Positions 1 to 8,904 are shown, counted from the first letter of the stretch. The stretch: DNA of 64,000 nt from Sphingosinicella sp. YJ22 (GCF_011320075.1 NZ_JAANPA010000002.1:112765-176764), one strand, 5' to 3'. Translations and numbers: made by a program. The notes: generated by a model not told the origin, from the letters alone.

Positions 1-447
1 CGCCTTGGCGACGAGCAGGCGCCGCTTCATGCCTCCCGACAGGGTGCGCGAATAGGCGTCGGCCTTGTCGTCCAGCCGCACCGCGCGGAGCAGTTCCATG
101 GTCCGGCGCTGCTCCTTGGGCACGCCGTACAGGCCCGCGGTCAGCTCAAGCGTCTCGGCCGGCGTGAAGAAGGGATCGAACAGGATTTCCTGCGGCACGA
201 TGCCGATCGCCCGCTTGGCGTTGCGCGGGTGCTCGTCGATGTCGAAGCCCCAGATCGACACGGCGCCGTCGCTCTTCGACACCATCCCGGAGAGGATGTT
301 GATCAGGGTCGACTTGCCGGCGCCATTGGGGCCGAGCAGGCCGAAGATCTGGCCGCGCGGCACGTCGATGCTGACTCCGTCGAGGGCGCGCTTGCCGCCG
401 GCATAGGTTTTCTGGAGGTCGCGGATTGAGATGGCGGCGTCGGTCAC
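1..447 (-). CDS. ABC transporter ATP-binding protein (3' end cut by window)
   Basis: ATPase subunit of an ABC-2 type exporter; 149 codons are visible before the window edge. The N-terminal half of the nucleotide-binding domain is clear: Walker A GPNGAGKST near residue 41, a Q-loop (GIVPQE) and the signature LSGGMKRR just before the edge. The likely start is the GTG at 447 (VTDAAISIRDLQKTYAGG), because no ATG fits in front of the first beta strand. Its permease is expected beyond the left edge. The substrate cannot be inferred. It is not a duplicate of the ATPase at 2999, although both belong to the DrrA/NodI-like branch. Confidence 0.9.
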   Translation of the reverse strand, partial: MTDAAISIRDLQKTYAGGKRALDGVSIDVPRGQIFGLLGPNGAGKSTLINILSGMVSKSDGAVSIWGFDIDEHPRNAKRAIGIVPQEILFDPFFTPAETLELTAGLYGVPKEQRRTMELLRAVRLDDKADAYSRTLSGGMKRRLLVAKA

Positions 448-521
448 CCGCCGGCGCTTAGAAGGTTTGCCGCTTCGACGGAAGCGTTGCCCGCCCGCCG
501 CCGCTCCGCTAATCGCGGCGC

Positions 522-725
522 ATGGCCACCGACCCTTACACGCCTGAGATCGCCTATACCGAGACCGCGCGCGTCGCCTGCGACGGCGCGACGGAGATCT
601 CGCCCGCGCTCGGTCACCCGCGCGTCTACCTGCAGATCGACGAGAAAGGCTTCGTCGACTGCGGCTATTGCGACAAGCGCTTTATCCTCAAGGGCGGACC
701 GGCGGACGACCGCTCCTGCGCCTGA
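522..725 (+). CDS. zinc-finger domain protein, NDUFS6-like (zf-CHCC)
   Basis: A 67-residue protein of the CHCC zinc-finger family, named after the mitochondrial complex I subunit NDUFS6. The metal-ligand pattern is visible: Cys near residue 20, His near residue 31, then a Cys-x2-Cys pair in VDCGYCDKRF. Such small proteins are common and conserved in alphaproteobacteria; their role is not established, although an association with respiratory complex I is suspected by homology. It is divergent from the ABC ATPase gene at 447 and lies 48 bp before tldD, so it may be cotranscribed with tldD. Confidence 0.85.
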   Translation: MATDPYTPEIAYTETARVACDGATEISPALGHPRVYLQIDEKGFVDCGYCDKRFILKGGPADDRSCA

Positions 726-773
726 ATCGCTCTGGCGGGGTGACGGGGTGAACGAAGCCCCTATATCGGGCGC

Positions 774-2198
774 ATGACCCCCGATCCCCGCAGCTTCCTC
801 TACCGGCCCGGCGGCCTCGATCCCGACGCCGCGCTTCGCCTCACCGCCGACGCGCTCGGCCGGCTCGACGATGGCGAGTTGTTCCTCCAGTACACCGCGT
901 CGGAAAGCTTCGGCTTCGACGACGGGCGACTGAAGACCGCCGATTTCAACACGCAGGCCGGGTTCGGCCTTCGCGGCGTGTCGGGCGAGACCACTGCCTT
1001 CGCCCATGCCAACGAGATCAGCGAGGCGGCGATTCGCCGTGCCGCCGAGACCCTGACCATCCTCGATCCGACCAAGGGCGTTCGCGCCGCGCCGCCGCGT
1101 CGGACCAACGCCCGGCTCTATGTCGACGACGATCCGCTGAGCCTGATTCCCTTCGCGAAGAAGGTGGCGCTGTGCCAGCAGATCGATGCCGCCGCCCGGG
1201 CCCGCGACCCGCGCGTTGCCCAGGTCTCGGTGACGCTCGCCGCGTCTTGGAGCGTGGTCGAGGTCGTCCGCGCCGACGGTTTCGTCGCCCATGACGTGCG
1301 CCCGCTGGTTCGCCTCAACGTCCAGATCGTCGCCGAGCAGAACGGCCGCCGCGAGACCGGCTATCACGGTCTCGGCGGGCGCTATCTCTATGACAGCCTG
1401 TTCGAGCCGGAGACTTGGAACCGCGCGATCGACATCGCCCTCGCCCAGGCGCTGGTGAATTTGGAAAGCGTCGCGGCGCCCGCGGGCGAGATGATTGTGG
1501 TGCTCGGCAATGGCTGGCCCGGCGTGCTTCTGCACGAGGCGATCGGCCACCCGCTCGAGGGCGACTTCAACCGCAAGGGGACCTCGGCCTTCTCCGGCCG
1601 TCTCGGCGAGCGAGTCGCGGCTCCGGGAGTCACCGTGGTCGACGACGGGGCGATCGACCGCCGCCGCGGCTCGCTGACCATCGACGACGAGGGCACGCCG
1701 ACGCAGCGCAACGTCCTGATCGAGGACGGCATCCTCAAAGGCTATATCCACGACCGGTTGAATGCCCGGCTGATGGGCGTCGAGGCGACCGGCAACGGCC
1801 GCCGCGAGAGTTTTGCGCACGCGCCGATGCCGCGCATGACCAATACCTTCATGCTCGGCGGCAAGGACGATCCGCAAGAGATCCTGGCGCGGGCGAAGAA
1901 CGGCATCTACGCCAAAAGCTTCGGCGGCGGCCAGGTCGACATCACCTCCGGAAAATTCGTGTTCAGCTGCACCGAGGCCTACCGGATCGAGAACGGCAAG
2001 CTTGGCGCGCCGATCAAGGGCGCGACGCTGATCGGCGACGGCCCCAGCGTCCTCACCAAGGTCGCCGCGATCGGCAACGACATGGCGCTCGACGAAGGCG
2101 TCGGGGTGTGCGGCAAGGGCGGCCAGTCGGTCCCCGCGGGCGTCGGCCAGCCGACCTTGCTAATCGAGGGCCTCACCGTCGGCGGGACCGCCGCTTGA
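774..2198 (+). CDS. tldD: metalloprotease TldD
   Basis: TldD is the partner of TldE/PmbA. The heterodimeric zinc protease degrades unfolded peptides and matures modified peptides such as microcin B17. The 474-residue length matches the family. The catalytic HExxxH motif is seen as HEAIGH at residues 254-259, and the C-terminal glycine-rich GVGVCGKGGQSVPAGVGQP block is typical of TldD. No tldE is visible in the window. The gene overlaps the next one: its TGA stop lies inside TTGA, where the DUF924 gene starts, which suggests translational coupling. Confidence 0.96.
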   Translation: MTPDPRSFLYRPGGLDPDAALRLTADALGRLDDGELFLQYTASESFGFDDGRLKTADFNTQAGFGLRGVSGETTAFAHANEISEAAIRRAAETLTILDPTKGVRAAPPRRTNARLYVDDDPLSLIPFAKKVALCQQIDAAARARDPRVAQVSVTLAASWSVVEVVRADGFVAHDVRPLVRLNVQIVAEQNGRRETGYHGLGGRYLYDSLFEPETWNRAIDIALAQALVNLESVAAPAGEMIVVLGNGWPGVLLHEAIGHPLEGDFNRKGTSAFSGRLGERVAAPGVTVVDDGAIDRRRGSLTIDDEGTPTQRNVLIEDGILKGYIHDRLNARLMGVEATGNGRRESFAHAPMPRMTNTFMLGGKDDPQEILARAKNGIYAKSFGGGQVDITSGKFVFSCTEAYRIENGKLGAPIKGATLIGDGPSVLTKVAAIGNDMALDEGVGVCGKGGQSVPAGVGQPTLLIEGLTVGGTAA

Positions 2199-2728
2199 GC
2201 TGGCAGCAGGAGATCCTCGACTTCTGGTTCGGGCTCTCGAGCGAGCAGCATTGGAAGGCCGATCCGGCGATCGACGCCGCCTGCCGAGAGCGTTTCCTCG
2301 ACATTTGGGAAGGGCAAAGGTCCCGCCCCGCGACCGACTTCCTGGATTCGCCCGAAGAGGCGCTCGCCGCCATCCTCCTGTTCGACCAGATGCCGCGCAA
2401 CATGTTCCGCGGCGACGCTCGCTCGTTCGCGACCGACAAGCTCGCCCGAGACATCGCCGACGGCGCGGTCGAGCGGGGCTATGACGCCAAGCTGCCGGTG
2501 GAGCGGCGGATCTTCCTCTACATGCCGTTCGAGCATAGCGAGGATCTCGCCGATCAGGACCGCTCGGTGGCCCTGTTCGAGGCGCTCGGCGACGATTTCT
2601 ATACGGGCTTCGCCCGCAAGCACCGCGACGTTATCGCCCGCTTCGGCCGCTTTCCCCACCGCAACGCCGTCCTCGGCCGGGCCTCGACCGAGGCGGAGAC
2701 CGAGTTCGGGCTGGAGCCGGCCTGGTAG
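2195..2728 (+). CDS. DUF924 family protein
   Basis: A 177-residue protein of the DUF924 family (alpha-helical, TPR-like fold, unknown function). Family hallmarks are the N-terminal ILDFWFG, the central ILLFDQMPRNMFRG and PFEHSEDLADQ, and the C-terminal RFPHRNAVLGR. The frame is open far upstream, but only the TTG at 2195 (TTG AGC TGG CAG) gives the normal family N-terminus; it overlaps the tldD stop by four bases. It is probably translated by reinitiation after tldD. Start confidence is moderate and family confidence high. Confidence 0.88.
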   Translation: MSWQQEILDFWFGLSSEQHWKADPAIDAACRERFLDIWEGQRSRPATDFLDSPEEALAAILLFDQMPRNMFRGDARSFATDKLARDIADGAVERGYDAKLPVERRIFLYMPFEHSEDLADQDRSVALFEALGDDFYTGFARKHRDVIARFGRFPHRNAVLGRASTEAETEFGLEPAW

Positions 2729-2729
2729 G

Positions 2730-2939
2730 ATGGGCCTGGTCCTCGCCGCGCGCTTCTACAACGGAATCGAGGCGGGCATCGCCCAGTCCCGCCTCACCGA
2801 CGCGGGGATCGACAGCTTCATCTTCGATCTCGAGATGAACTGGGGCGGCCTTGGCGCCGTGCCGGTGCGGCTCATGGTGCTCAACGAGGATCTCGACGCG
2901 GCACGGGCGGTGCTGGACGCGGATTCCCCCGCCAGCTAG
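2730..2939 (+). CDS. DUF2007-like putative signal-transducing protein
   Basis: A 69-residue protein that begins one base after the stop of the DUF924 gene, so it is the last gene of the tldD run. It resembles the DUF2007 family (single alpha/beta domain, ferredoxin-like): a short strand-helix opening (VLAARFYNGIEAGIAQSRL), a central variable loop, then VPVRLMVLNEDLDAARAVL. The function is unknown; members are often called prokaryotic signal-transducing proteins without biochemical support. No signal peptide or membrane segment is seen. Confidence 0.75.
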   Translation: MGLVLAARFYNGIEAGIAQSRLTDAGIDSFIFDLEMNWGGLGAVPVRLMVLNEDLDAARAVLDADSPAS

Positions 2940-2987
2940 CTTGACTCAAGGACTTAGGTGATTTAGCCGAATAACACACCTGGCCTT

Positions 2988-2997
2988 GGGGGGGGGG
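2988..2997 (+). repeat. G10 homopolymer fused to the start site of the ABC ATPase gene
   Basis: Ten consecutive G residues end one base before the ATG at 2999 and occupy the place of the Shine-Dalgarno sequence. Tracts of this length are prone to slipped-strand mispairing. Here a change in length would alter RBS strength and spacing rather than the reading frame. Confidence 0.7.
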
Positions 2998-2998
2998 A

Positions 2999-3925
2999 AT
3001 GAGCGCAGCGGATAGCCCGGTCGTCGAGCTGGAAAGCCTCGGCAAGACCTATGGCAGCGGCGCCCGCGCGGTGCGCGCGGTGCAGGACGTCACCATCTCG
3101 GTCGCGCCGGGTGAGGTCTATGGCTTCCTCGGCCCCAACGGCGCCGGCAAGAGCACGACCATCAGGATGCTGCTCGGTCTGATCGCGCCGAGCGCGGGCC
3201 GGATCCGCCTGATGGGCCGCGACCTCGCGTCGGACCCGTCGGTGCTTCGCCATGTCGGCAGCCTCGTCGACGGCGGCAATTTCTATCCCTTCCTGTCGGG
3301 CCGCAGGAATCTCGAAGTTCTCGCCCGGACCCATGGCGGCGGCCAAGAGCGGATCGACAGCCTGCTCGATCAGGTCGGGCTGGCGAAGGACGGCCGGCGC
3401 AAGGTCAAGGGCTATTCCACCGGCATGCGCCAGCGGCTCGGAGTCGCCGCGGCTTTGCTCAACGATCCCGACATCGTCATCCTCGACGAGCCCGCCAACG
3501 GCCTCGACGCGGCCGGCATCCAGGAGATGCGCGCGCTGATCCGCCGCCTCGCCGCCGAGGAGGGCAAGAGCGTGTTCCTGTCGAGCCACCTCCTCCACGA
3601 GGTCCAGCAGATGTGCGACCGCGTGGCGATCATCAGCCAGGGTGTGGTCATCCGCGAATCCACGATCGCCGACCTGCTCCGCCAGGACGATGGGCTGATC
3701 GTCGAGGCGCAGCCGCTCGACACCGCGCAGAGCGCGCTGGAATCGCGCTGGCGCTGCACGCGCAACGGCGTCGCGCTTCACGTCCAGGCGCCGCGCGACG
3801 ACGCGCCCGAGATCGTCCGCCGCCTCGTCGGCGCCGGAGTCGAGCTGTTCGGGCTCAGCGCGGAGCAGCGCAACCTTGAGGAGGTGTTCCTGTCCATGAC
3901 CCAGCCGGAGGCGGCCAATGCTTAG
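2999..3925 (+). CDS. ABC-2 type transporter ATP-binding protein
   Basis: A 308-residue ATPase subunit that pairs with the permease at 3918. Walker A GPNGAGKST lies at residues 45-53, the signature YSTGMRQRL at about 139-147, and Walker B IVILDEPANGLD at about 158-169, followed by the switch histidine in SSHLLHEV. The C-terminal extension after residue 215 matches the DrrA/bacitracin-exporter branch. It overlaps the permease gene by eight bases, which is typical of coupled exporter subunits. The start lies directly behind a G10 tract, so expression may vary with tract length. The substrate is unknown; lipid or antibiotic-like export is usual for this branch. Confidence 0.95.
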   Translation: MSAADSPVVELESLGKTYGSGARAVRAVQDVTISVAPGEVYGFLGPNGAGKSTTIRMLLGLIAPSAGRIRLMGRDLASDPSVLRHVGSLVDGGNFYPFLSGRRNLEVLARTHGGGQERIDSLLDQVGLAKDGRRKVKGYSTGMRQRLGVAAALLNDPDIVILDEPANGLDAAGIQEMRALIRRLAAEEGKSVFLSSHLLHEVQQMCDRVAIISQGVVIRESTIADLLRQDDGLIVEAQPLDTAQSALESRWRCTRNGVALHVQAPRDDAPEIVRRLVGAGVELFGLSAEQRNLEEVFLSMTQPEAANA

Positions 3926-4781
3926 CGTGATCTCGGCCGAGGCGCTGAAGTTCACCCGCCACCGCGCCACCTGGGGCCTGGTGTGGATCTGGCCGATCGG
4001 CCTCACCCTCATCTGGCTGCTCGCCATCGGCGCCGAGCTGTCGGGCGCCGGCGGGGAGGCCGGAGGCGACGGCCGCGGCGGGCCGACCGCGGCGGGGTGG
4101 ATCGCCGACAATGTCGGCTTCTGGAGCGTGCCCGGGCACACGTTCGGCCGCTACATCATCGGTGCGTTCGTGGCGGTGGTGTTCGCCGGCGAATATGGCT
4201 GGAACACCTGGAAGCTGGTCGTGCCGCACCGAGCGCGGAACACGCTGATCGCCGCCAAATATGCGATCGCCTTCATCCTGATGGCGATCGGCTTCACGCT
4301 CGCCGCCTTGCTGTTCAACCTGTTCGGCTGGCTCGAGGACGTCGTCACCGGCGATTCCATACCGGCGGGCATCACGGCGGGCGCTCTGCTCAAGGCCCAT
4401 GGCGCTGGCGCCCTGGCGGCGCTCCCGGCCGTGCTTCTGACCATGGCCTATGTCAGCCTCGCGGCGATCCTCACCCGCTCGACCGTCGCCGCGTTGGTGA
4501 TCGGCCTGGTGGTGACGACGGTGGAGCAGCTGTTCTTCAACTTCGCGCCGATGTTCGAGCCTTATGCGCCGTCGCTGGTGAGCACGTTCTACCAGGTGCT
4601 GCCCGGCTATCACGTCGCCAACGCGGCCAGCGTGATCTCCCAGGGAAGGGTTGTGGAAATTCCCTTCCAGTCTGGCGCCTTCTCGACGTCCATCGCCACC
4701 TCGCTGGCGATGGTGGGGGCATGGACCTTTGCGATGGTCGCCCTGACCTTCTGGAGCTTCAGGCGCCAGGACATCAACTAG
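3918..4781 (+). CDS. ABC-2 type transporter permease
   Basis: A 287-residue integral membrane subunit for the ATPase encoded immediately upstream (eight-base overlap). About six hydrophobic segments are visible: one at residues 18-38, and others around VVFAGEYGW, FILMAIGFTLAALLFNLFGW, LPAVLLTMAYVSLAAILT, VAALVIGLVVTTVEQLFF and the C-terminal MVGAWTFAMVALTFWSF. The fold is that of ABC-2 permeases. The gene ends tail to tail with the minus-strand gene at 4778, sharing the bases CTAG. The transported compound is not deducible. Confidence 0.9.
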   Translation: MLSVISAEALKFTRHRATWGLVWIWPIGLTLIWLLAIGAELSGAGGEAGGDGRGGPTAAGWIADNVGFWSVPGHTFGRYIIGAFVAVVFAGEYGWNTWKLVVPHRARNTLIAAKYAIAFILMAIGFTLAALLFNLFGWLEDVVTGDSIPAGITAGALLKAHGAGALAALPAVLLTMAYVSLAAILTRSTVAALVIGLVVTTVEQLFFNFAPMFEPYAPSLVSTFYQVLPGYHVANAASVISQGRVVEIPFQSGAFSTSIATSLAMVGAWTFAMVALTFWSFRRQDIN

Positions 4782-5179
4782 CGCAGGAAGCGGCGGATCG
4801 GCGTGAGGTCGTAGCCGGCCTCCGCCGCCTGCCCGACGAGCGTGTCGCCGTCGGCGCCGCCCAGCGAACGGGCCAGGGCCCAGACATAGGTGGAGCGGGT
4901 GCCGGACCTGCAGAATGCGAGGATCGGACCGGTCGCCTCATCGAACGCCTGACGGGTCGCCTCGATCGCCTCGGGTGTCAGCTGCGAAACGGGGATGGCG
5001 CGGTAGGCGATTCCGGCCGCTTCGGCTGCCGCTTCGATCTCGGCGCCGGCGGGCTGGCCGGGCTCCTCTCCGTCCGGGCGGTTGTTGACGATCAGCGCGA
5101 TGCCCTGCGCCCCCAGCTCCGCCACCTCGTCGGGGCTGATCTGGCCGGCGACGAACATGCCATCTTCAAGCCGCCGCAT
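4778..5179 (-). CDS. TIGR01244-type sulfurtransferase/phosphatase domain protein
   Basis: A 133-residue protein with the Cys-based phosphatase-like domain (DUF442) that is often fused to or encoded near beta-lactamase-like sulfide-oxidising proteins (Blh/ETHE1 type). The CX5R loop is visible as FCRSGTRST near residue 90. The N-terminal MRRLEDGMFVAGQISPDEVAEL matches the family start. Its ATG lies inside the 3' end of recQ (14-base overlap), so the two are probably cotranscribed. No metallo-beta-lactamase partner is present here. The exact substrate is unknown. Confidence 0.82.
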   Translation of the reverse strand: MRRLEDGMFVAGQISPDEVAELGAQGIALIVNNRPDGEEPGQPAGAEIEAAAEAAGIAYRAIPVSQLTPEAIEATRQAFDEATGPILAFCRSGTRSTYVWALARSLGGADGDTLVGQAAEAGYDLTPIRRFLR

Positions 5180-6944
5180 CTTCGACCTCCCGGATCACTT
5201 CGAGGAAGGCGTCGCCATAGCGTTCCAGCTTGGCGGCGCCGACGCCCGGCACCTCCGCCATCGCGCGAAGCGAGGACGGCCGAAGCGCCGCCATCTCGCG
5301 CAACGTCGAATCATGGAAGATGACGTAGGGCGGCACACCCGCCTCGGCGGCGAGCGCGCGGCGGCGGGCGCGCAGCGCCTCGAACAGGGGATCGTGCGGG
5401 AAGTCCACCGAGCCCTTGCGGTCGCGCCGCTTGCTCCGCTTGGGCGGCACGACGATGCGCAGCGCCTCCTCGCCCTTGAGGAATGCTTTGGCTGCGGGGC
5501 CGAAGGAAAGTCCGCCGAAATCGTCGGCCCGAAGCGCGTCGCGGGCGAGGAGGGCTCGGGCGACCGGCTTGACCAGGGCCAGCTCGGCCGCGTCGGCGAT
5601 CCCGAACACGCTCAGCCGATGGTGGCCCGAGGCAAGGACCTTGTCGGTTTCCTTGCCGGCGAGGACGTCGGTCAAATGGCCGATCCCGAACCGCATCTCG
5701 GTCCGGAAGGCGGCGCTGAGCAGCTTCTGGGCGGTGGTGGTCGCGTCGATCGCTTCGGGAGGATTGAGGCAATTGTCGCAATTGCCGCAGGCCTCGGGCG
5801 GGTCCTCGCCGAAATGGCGGAGCAGGATCGCCCGGCGGCAACCCGCGGTCTCGACCAGCGTAGCGAGCGCGTTCAGCCGTTCGCGCTCACCCGGCCGGCG
5901 GGATTCCTCGACCTCGGTCTCGATCCGCCGCCGCGCGCGCGAAAAGTCCTCGGCGCCCCAGAACAGCCAGGCCTCGGCGGGCTCGCCGTCGCGGCCGGCG
6001 CGGCCGGTCTCCTGGTAATAAGCCTCGATCGACTTGGGCAGGCCGGCATGGGCGACGAAGCGCACGTCCGGCTTGTCGATGCCCATGCCGAAGGCGATCG
6101 TCGCCGCCATCACCATCTCCTCGGAGCGGACGAACGCCGCCTGGTTGCGCTGGCGGATCTGCGGCTCGAGGCCGGCATGATAGGGCAGGATCGGGCGGCC
6201 CTTAGCGGAGAGCTGTTCTGCCAGCTTCTCGGTCGCCGCGCGGCTGGTCGCATAGACGATGCCCGGCCCCGGCTGCTCGGCGAGGACCGCCTTCACCTGC
6301 GCCGCCACTCCGTCGCGCGGGCGGACGTGATAGCGGATGTTGGGCCGGTCGAAGCCGGCGACGATCATCCCGTCCTCGGGGATCCCGAGCTGGACCGCGA
6401 TGTCGGCGCGGGTCCGCCGGTCCGCCGTCGCGGTCAAAGCGAGCCGAGGGACTTGCGGAAAGGCATCAAGCAGCGGCCGGAGCAGGCGATAATCCGGGCG
6501 GAAGTCGTGGCCCCATTCGCTGACGCAATGCGCCTCGTCGATCGCGATCAGCGCGAGCTTGGTGCGGGACAGCAGGTTCCTGAACGCCTCCCCGGTCGCC
6601 CGCTCCGGAGCGACGTAGAGCAAGTCGAGCTCGCCCCGCTTCAGCCGCTCGACCGTCTCCGCGCGGTTGTTGTCGGCTGACGTCATGGCGGCGGCATGGA
6701 TGCCGAACGCGTCCGCCGCGCGGATCTGGTCGTGCATCAGCGCGATCAGCGGCGAGATGACCAGCGCCGTCCCCTCCCGCGCCAGCGCCGGCACCTGGTA
6801 GCAGAGCGACTTGCCGGCGCCGGTCGGCATGACCGCGAGCGTATGGGCGCCGACCATGACCCGGCCGACGACCTGCTCCTGGACTCCGCGGAAGGCGGAA
6901 AACCCGAAAATCGTGTGGAGGATGTCGAGGGGAGGGCCAGGCAC
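5166..6944 (-). CDS. recQ: ATP-dependent DNA helicase RecQ
   Basis: A 3'-5' DNA helicase that acts in recombination and replication-fork repair. With the GTG start at 6944 the protein has 592 residues, close to Escherichia coli RecQ. The visible order is: Q-motif region FGFSAFRGVQEQV, Walker A MPTGAGKS (Lys45), the helicase motif II IDEAH followed by the aromatic-rich loop, the C-terminal helicase lobe QETGRAGRDG, a zinc-binding RQC part with CGNCDNC, and an HRDC domain at the C-terminus. An upstream extension to 7106 stays open but is low-complexity and lacks family similarity. The downstream overlapping gene is the TIGR01244 protein. Confidence 0.95.
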   Translation of the reverse strand: MPGPPLDILHTIFGFSAFRGVQEQVVGRVMVGAHTLAVMPTGAGKSLCYQVPALAREGTALVISPLIALMHDQIRAADAFGIHAAAMTSADNNRAETVERLKRGELDLLYVAPERATGEAFRNLLSRTKLALIAIDEAHCVSEWGHDFRPDYRLLRPLLDAFPQVPRLALTATADRRTRADIAVQLGIPEDGMIVAGFDRPNIRYHVRPRDGVAAQVKAVLAEQPGPGIVYATSRAATEKLAEQLSAKGRPILPYHAGLEPQIRQRNQAAFVRSEEMVMAATIAFGMGIDKPDVRFVAHAGLPKSIEAYYQETGRAGRDGEPAEAWLFWGAEDFSRARRRIETEVEESRRPGERERLNALATLVETAGCRRAILLRHFGEDPPEACGNCDNCLNPPEAIDATTTAQKLLSAAFRTEMRFGIGHLTDVLAGKETDKVLASGHHRLSVFGIADAAELALVKPVARALLARDALRADDFGGLSFGPAAKAFLKGEEALRIVVPPKRSKRRDRKGSVDFPHDPLFEALRARRRALAAEAGVPPYVIFHDSTLREMAALRPSSLRAMAEVPGVGAAKLERYGDAFLEVIREVEDAAA

Positions 6945-7226
6945 GATGCGAGCTTTAGCATCACGGCCGTCACGGCCAAGCCACGACTCGGCCCCGCCGC
7001 GCGAAAGGTCCCAATGTTCGCAGTGGCCAAGCATTTGCGCTGCCGGGGAAAGAAACGGACGCGGCCTCAACCGAAACAGAGTGGATGCAGTTCCTGTTGA
7101 GAACATATCAAGAATAATCGTGTCATGTCAGAGGGCTTTCCCGCGCCTTGAACCCGTGAACAGCGAAGGAACGAGGCGGCCGCTCGTTCGTAGGTTAGAT
7201 AAGCCCTCAGCCCGAAGGACGTGCCG

Positions 7227-8186
7227 ATGACGCGTAAGCTCATCGCCGCCCTCCTGCTCGCCGGCGCTCCCTTGAGCCCCGCATTCGCCCAGGACGGCGG
7301 CGCCTACACATTCTCTCTCGACCTCTCTTCCGAGGCCTTTGCCGGCGCTCGGAGCCGGGACGTGCTTGCGGTCCAAATTCTGCTTGACCGAAGCCGCCAT
7401 TCGCCGGGAGTGATCGACGGACTGTCCGGCGGCAACACCGAGCGGGCGATCCGCGCCTATCAGCGCGCCAACGGCCTCGAGGTTACCGGAGAGCTCAGCC
7501 AAGGCCTGCTCGACAGACTGGCCGACGCGCATCCGGGCGATCTGGTTCGTCGGCATACCCTCACCGAGGAGGAGGTGAGCGGTCCATTCGTCTCGGTCCC
7601 GGACGGCTTCGAGGCGATGGCTGAGTTGGACCGTCTTGCTTACGAGCGGCCGTCGGAGAAAATCGCCGAAAAATATCACATGGACGAGGATTTCCTGCGC
7701 GCGCTCAATCCGGATGCGGATTTCGGCCGCGCCGGGACGGAGATCTTGATCGTGCAGCCGGGTGACGAGCAGATCGGCCAGCCGGTCGAACGCATCGAGA
7801 TCGACAAGGCGGCCCGCGCGGTGCGCGCTTATGCGGGCGACGGGACTCTCCTCGCCACTTATCCGGCAACGGTCGGAAGCAGCACATTTCCAAGCCCCAG
7901 CGGCTCGATGACGGTCAACGCCGTCGCGCCCGACGCCACTTATCATTTCAATCCGTCGGGCCGTTCGTGGGGCCCCGACCGACAGATCACCATCGCGGCC
8001 GGTCCGAACAACCCGGTCGGCGGCATCTGGATCGATCTGTCCAAGGACGGTTACGGCATTCACGGATCGCCGGCACCGCAGCTGATCGGAAAGACCGCCA
8101 GCCACGGCTGCGTTCGCCTGACGAACTGGGACGCGCGCGAACTGGCCCAAGCCGTATCGCAGGGAACCGCGGTCCACTTCGTGTGA
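7227..8186 (+). CDS. L,D-transpeptidase with peptidoglycan-binding domain
   Basis: A periplasmic YkuD-fold L,D-transpeptidase of 319 residues that makes 3-3 peptidoglycan cross-links or attaches proteins to the wall. A signal peptide (MTRKLIAALLLAGAPLSPAFA) is followed by a PG-binding helical module (residues about 40-90, with TERAIRAYQRANGL). The catalytic domain is at the C-terminus. The catalytic signature is complete: His279 in GIHGSPAP and Cys295 in SHGCVRL. The ATG at 7227 is preferred to the GTG at 7221 because GAAGGAC lies about seven bases upstream of it. No downstream partner gene is evident. Confidence 0.93.
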   Translation: MTRKLIAALLLAGAPLSPAFAQDGGAYTFSLDLSSEAFAGARSRDVLAVQILLDRSRHSPGVIDGLSGGNTERAIRAYQRANGLEVTGELSQGLLDRLADAHPGDLVRRHTLTEEEVSGPFVSVPDGFEAMAELDRLAYERPSEKIAEKYHMDEDFLRALNPDADFGRAGTEILIVQPGDEQIGQPVERIEIDKAARAVRAYAGDGTLLATYPATVGSSTFPSPSGSMTVNAVAPDATYHFNPSGRSWGPDRQITIAAGPNNPVGGIWIDLSKDGYGIHGSPAPQLIGKTASHGCVRLTNWDARELAQAVSQGTAVHFV

Positions 8187-8270
8187 CCGGGTGCCTGTTC
8201 CGCTTCGGGCAGGCAGGGATGCGGAATCACCGGGCGACACCAGGCAGACAGTAAAAACAAAGGAGAGACG

Positions 8271-8567
8271 ATGAAACTTGATCGCCAGCAAGTCGCGACC
8301 ATTCGAAAGCAGACCGGGATTGCGCCGATCCCGGTGTCGGCAGCCAACGCCTCCGGGCTCACGCGCGTGTTCGGGGAGCAGACTTTCTATGTCGGAGCCC
8401 GCTCCCTTTATGTTTTCGAGAGGGTGGAATCGCCGTCCGGAGAGGGTGAACCCGTCATGGCCATTCGAATCGGGCAGGTCCAGGCGCCCGACGATGACGA
8501 GGCGCCCCTGGTCGTGCGTGCGGCAGAACCGCGCCTCACCAGTCTGCAGGCGGATCTGGCGGCCTGA
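8271..8567 (+). CDS. conserved hypothetical protein, 98 aa
   Basis: A small soluble protein behind a strong ribosome-binding site (AAAGGAGAGACG). It starts MKLDRQQVATIRKQTGIAPI and has an acidic stretch (QAPDDDEAP) in its C-terminal half. No signal peptide, membrane segment, cysteine or known motif is seen, and I do not recognise the family. It follows the L,D-transpeptidase gene by 84 bp on the same strand and could share its transcript. The reading frame has the same codon bias as its neighbours, which supports it as a real gene. Confidence 0.65.
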   Translation: MKLDRQQVATIRKQTGIAPIPVSAANASGLTRVFGEQTFYVGARSLYVFERVESPSGEGEPVMAIRIGQVQAPDDDEAPLVVRAAEPRLTSLQADLAA

Positions 8568-8619
8568 TCCGAACCACGCCGTCCTTCCGGGACGGAGGGT
8601 TGCCGGCGCGGCGGGCCGC

Positions 8620-8904
8620 CTATCTGACGGCGGCCGCTTCATTCGCGACGATCGCGTCGCGTTGTTCCTGGCTCATGGCAGCGACGTTGCGGTCGGCCGC
8701 GGCAATGGCGTCGGCGCGTTCCTCACCGGCCTGACGGACCTGCTCGGCCCGTTGGTCGAGCGCATCGGCCCGGTTCTCCATGGAGTCGGCGCGCGCGTCG
8801 GCGGCGTTCTCGACGCGGTCGGCCAAGTTTTCCGTAGGACTTTGATTGCAGCCCGCGACCGCCAGGGCGCCCAGCGCAACGCCGATGATGAGTGAGATTT
8901 TCAT
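8620..8904 (-). CDS. small lipoprotein with an Ala/Arg/Asp-rich helix
   Basis: A 94-residue predicted lipoprotein. The signal peptide MKISLIIGVALGALAVAGC ends in a good lipobox (AVAGC), so Cys19 would be lipidated. The mature part is one long charged helix with repeated RADxxxxRAD-like heptads, which suggests a coiled coil. The composition resembles Lpp-type or stress-induced periplasmic spacer proteins, but there is no family assignment. It is convergent with the gene at 8271-8567 and lies downstream of the PRC-barrel gene on the same strand. Confidence 0.72.
   Translation of the reverse strand: MKISLIIGVALGALAVAGCNQSPTENLADRVENAADARADSMENRADALDQRAEQVRQAGEERADAIAAADRNVAAMSQEQRDAIVANEAAAVR

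Noticed and set aside
7069..7094. GGAAC-N17-GGTT on the minus strand upstream of recQ, EcfG-like
   Set aside because: The -10 part deviates from CGTT, the leader to recQ would be about 125 bases, and recQ is not a typical stress target. Chance match is likely.
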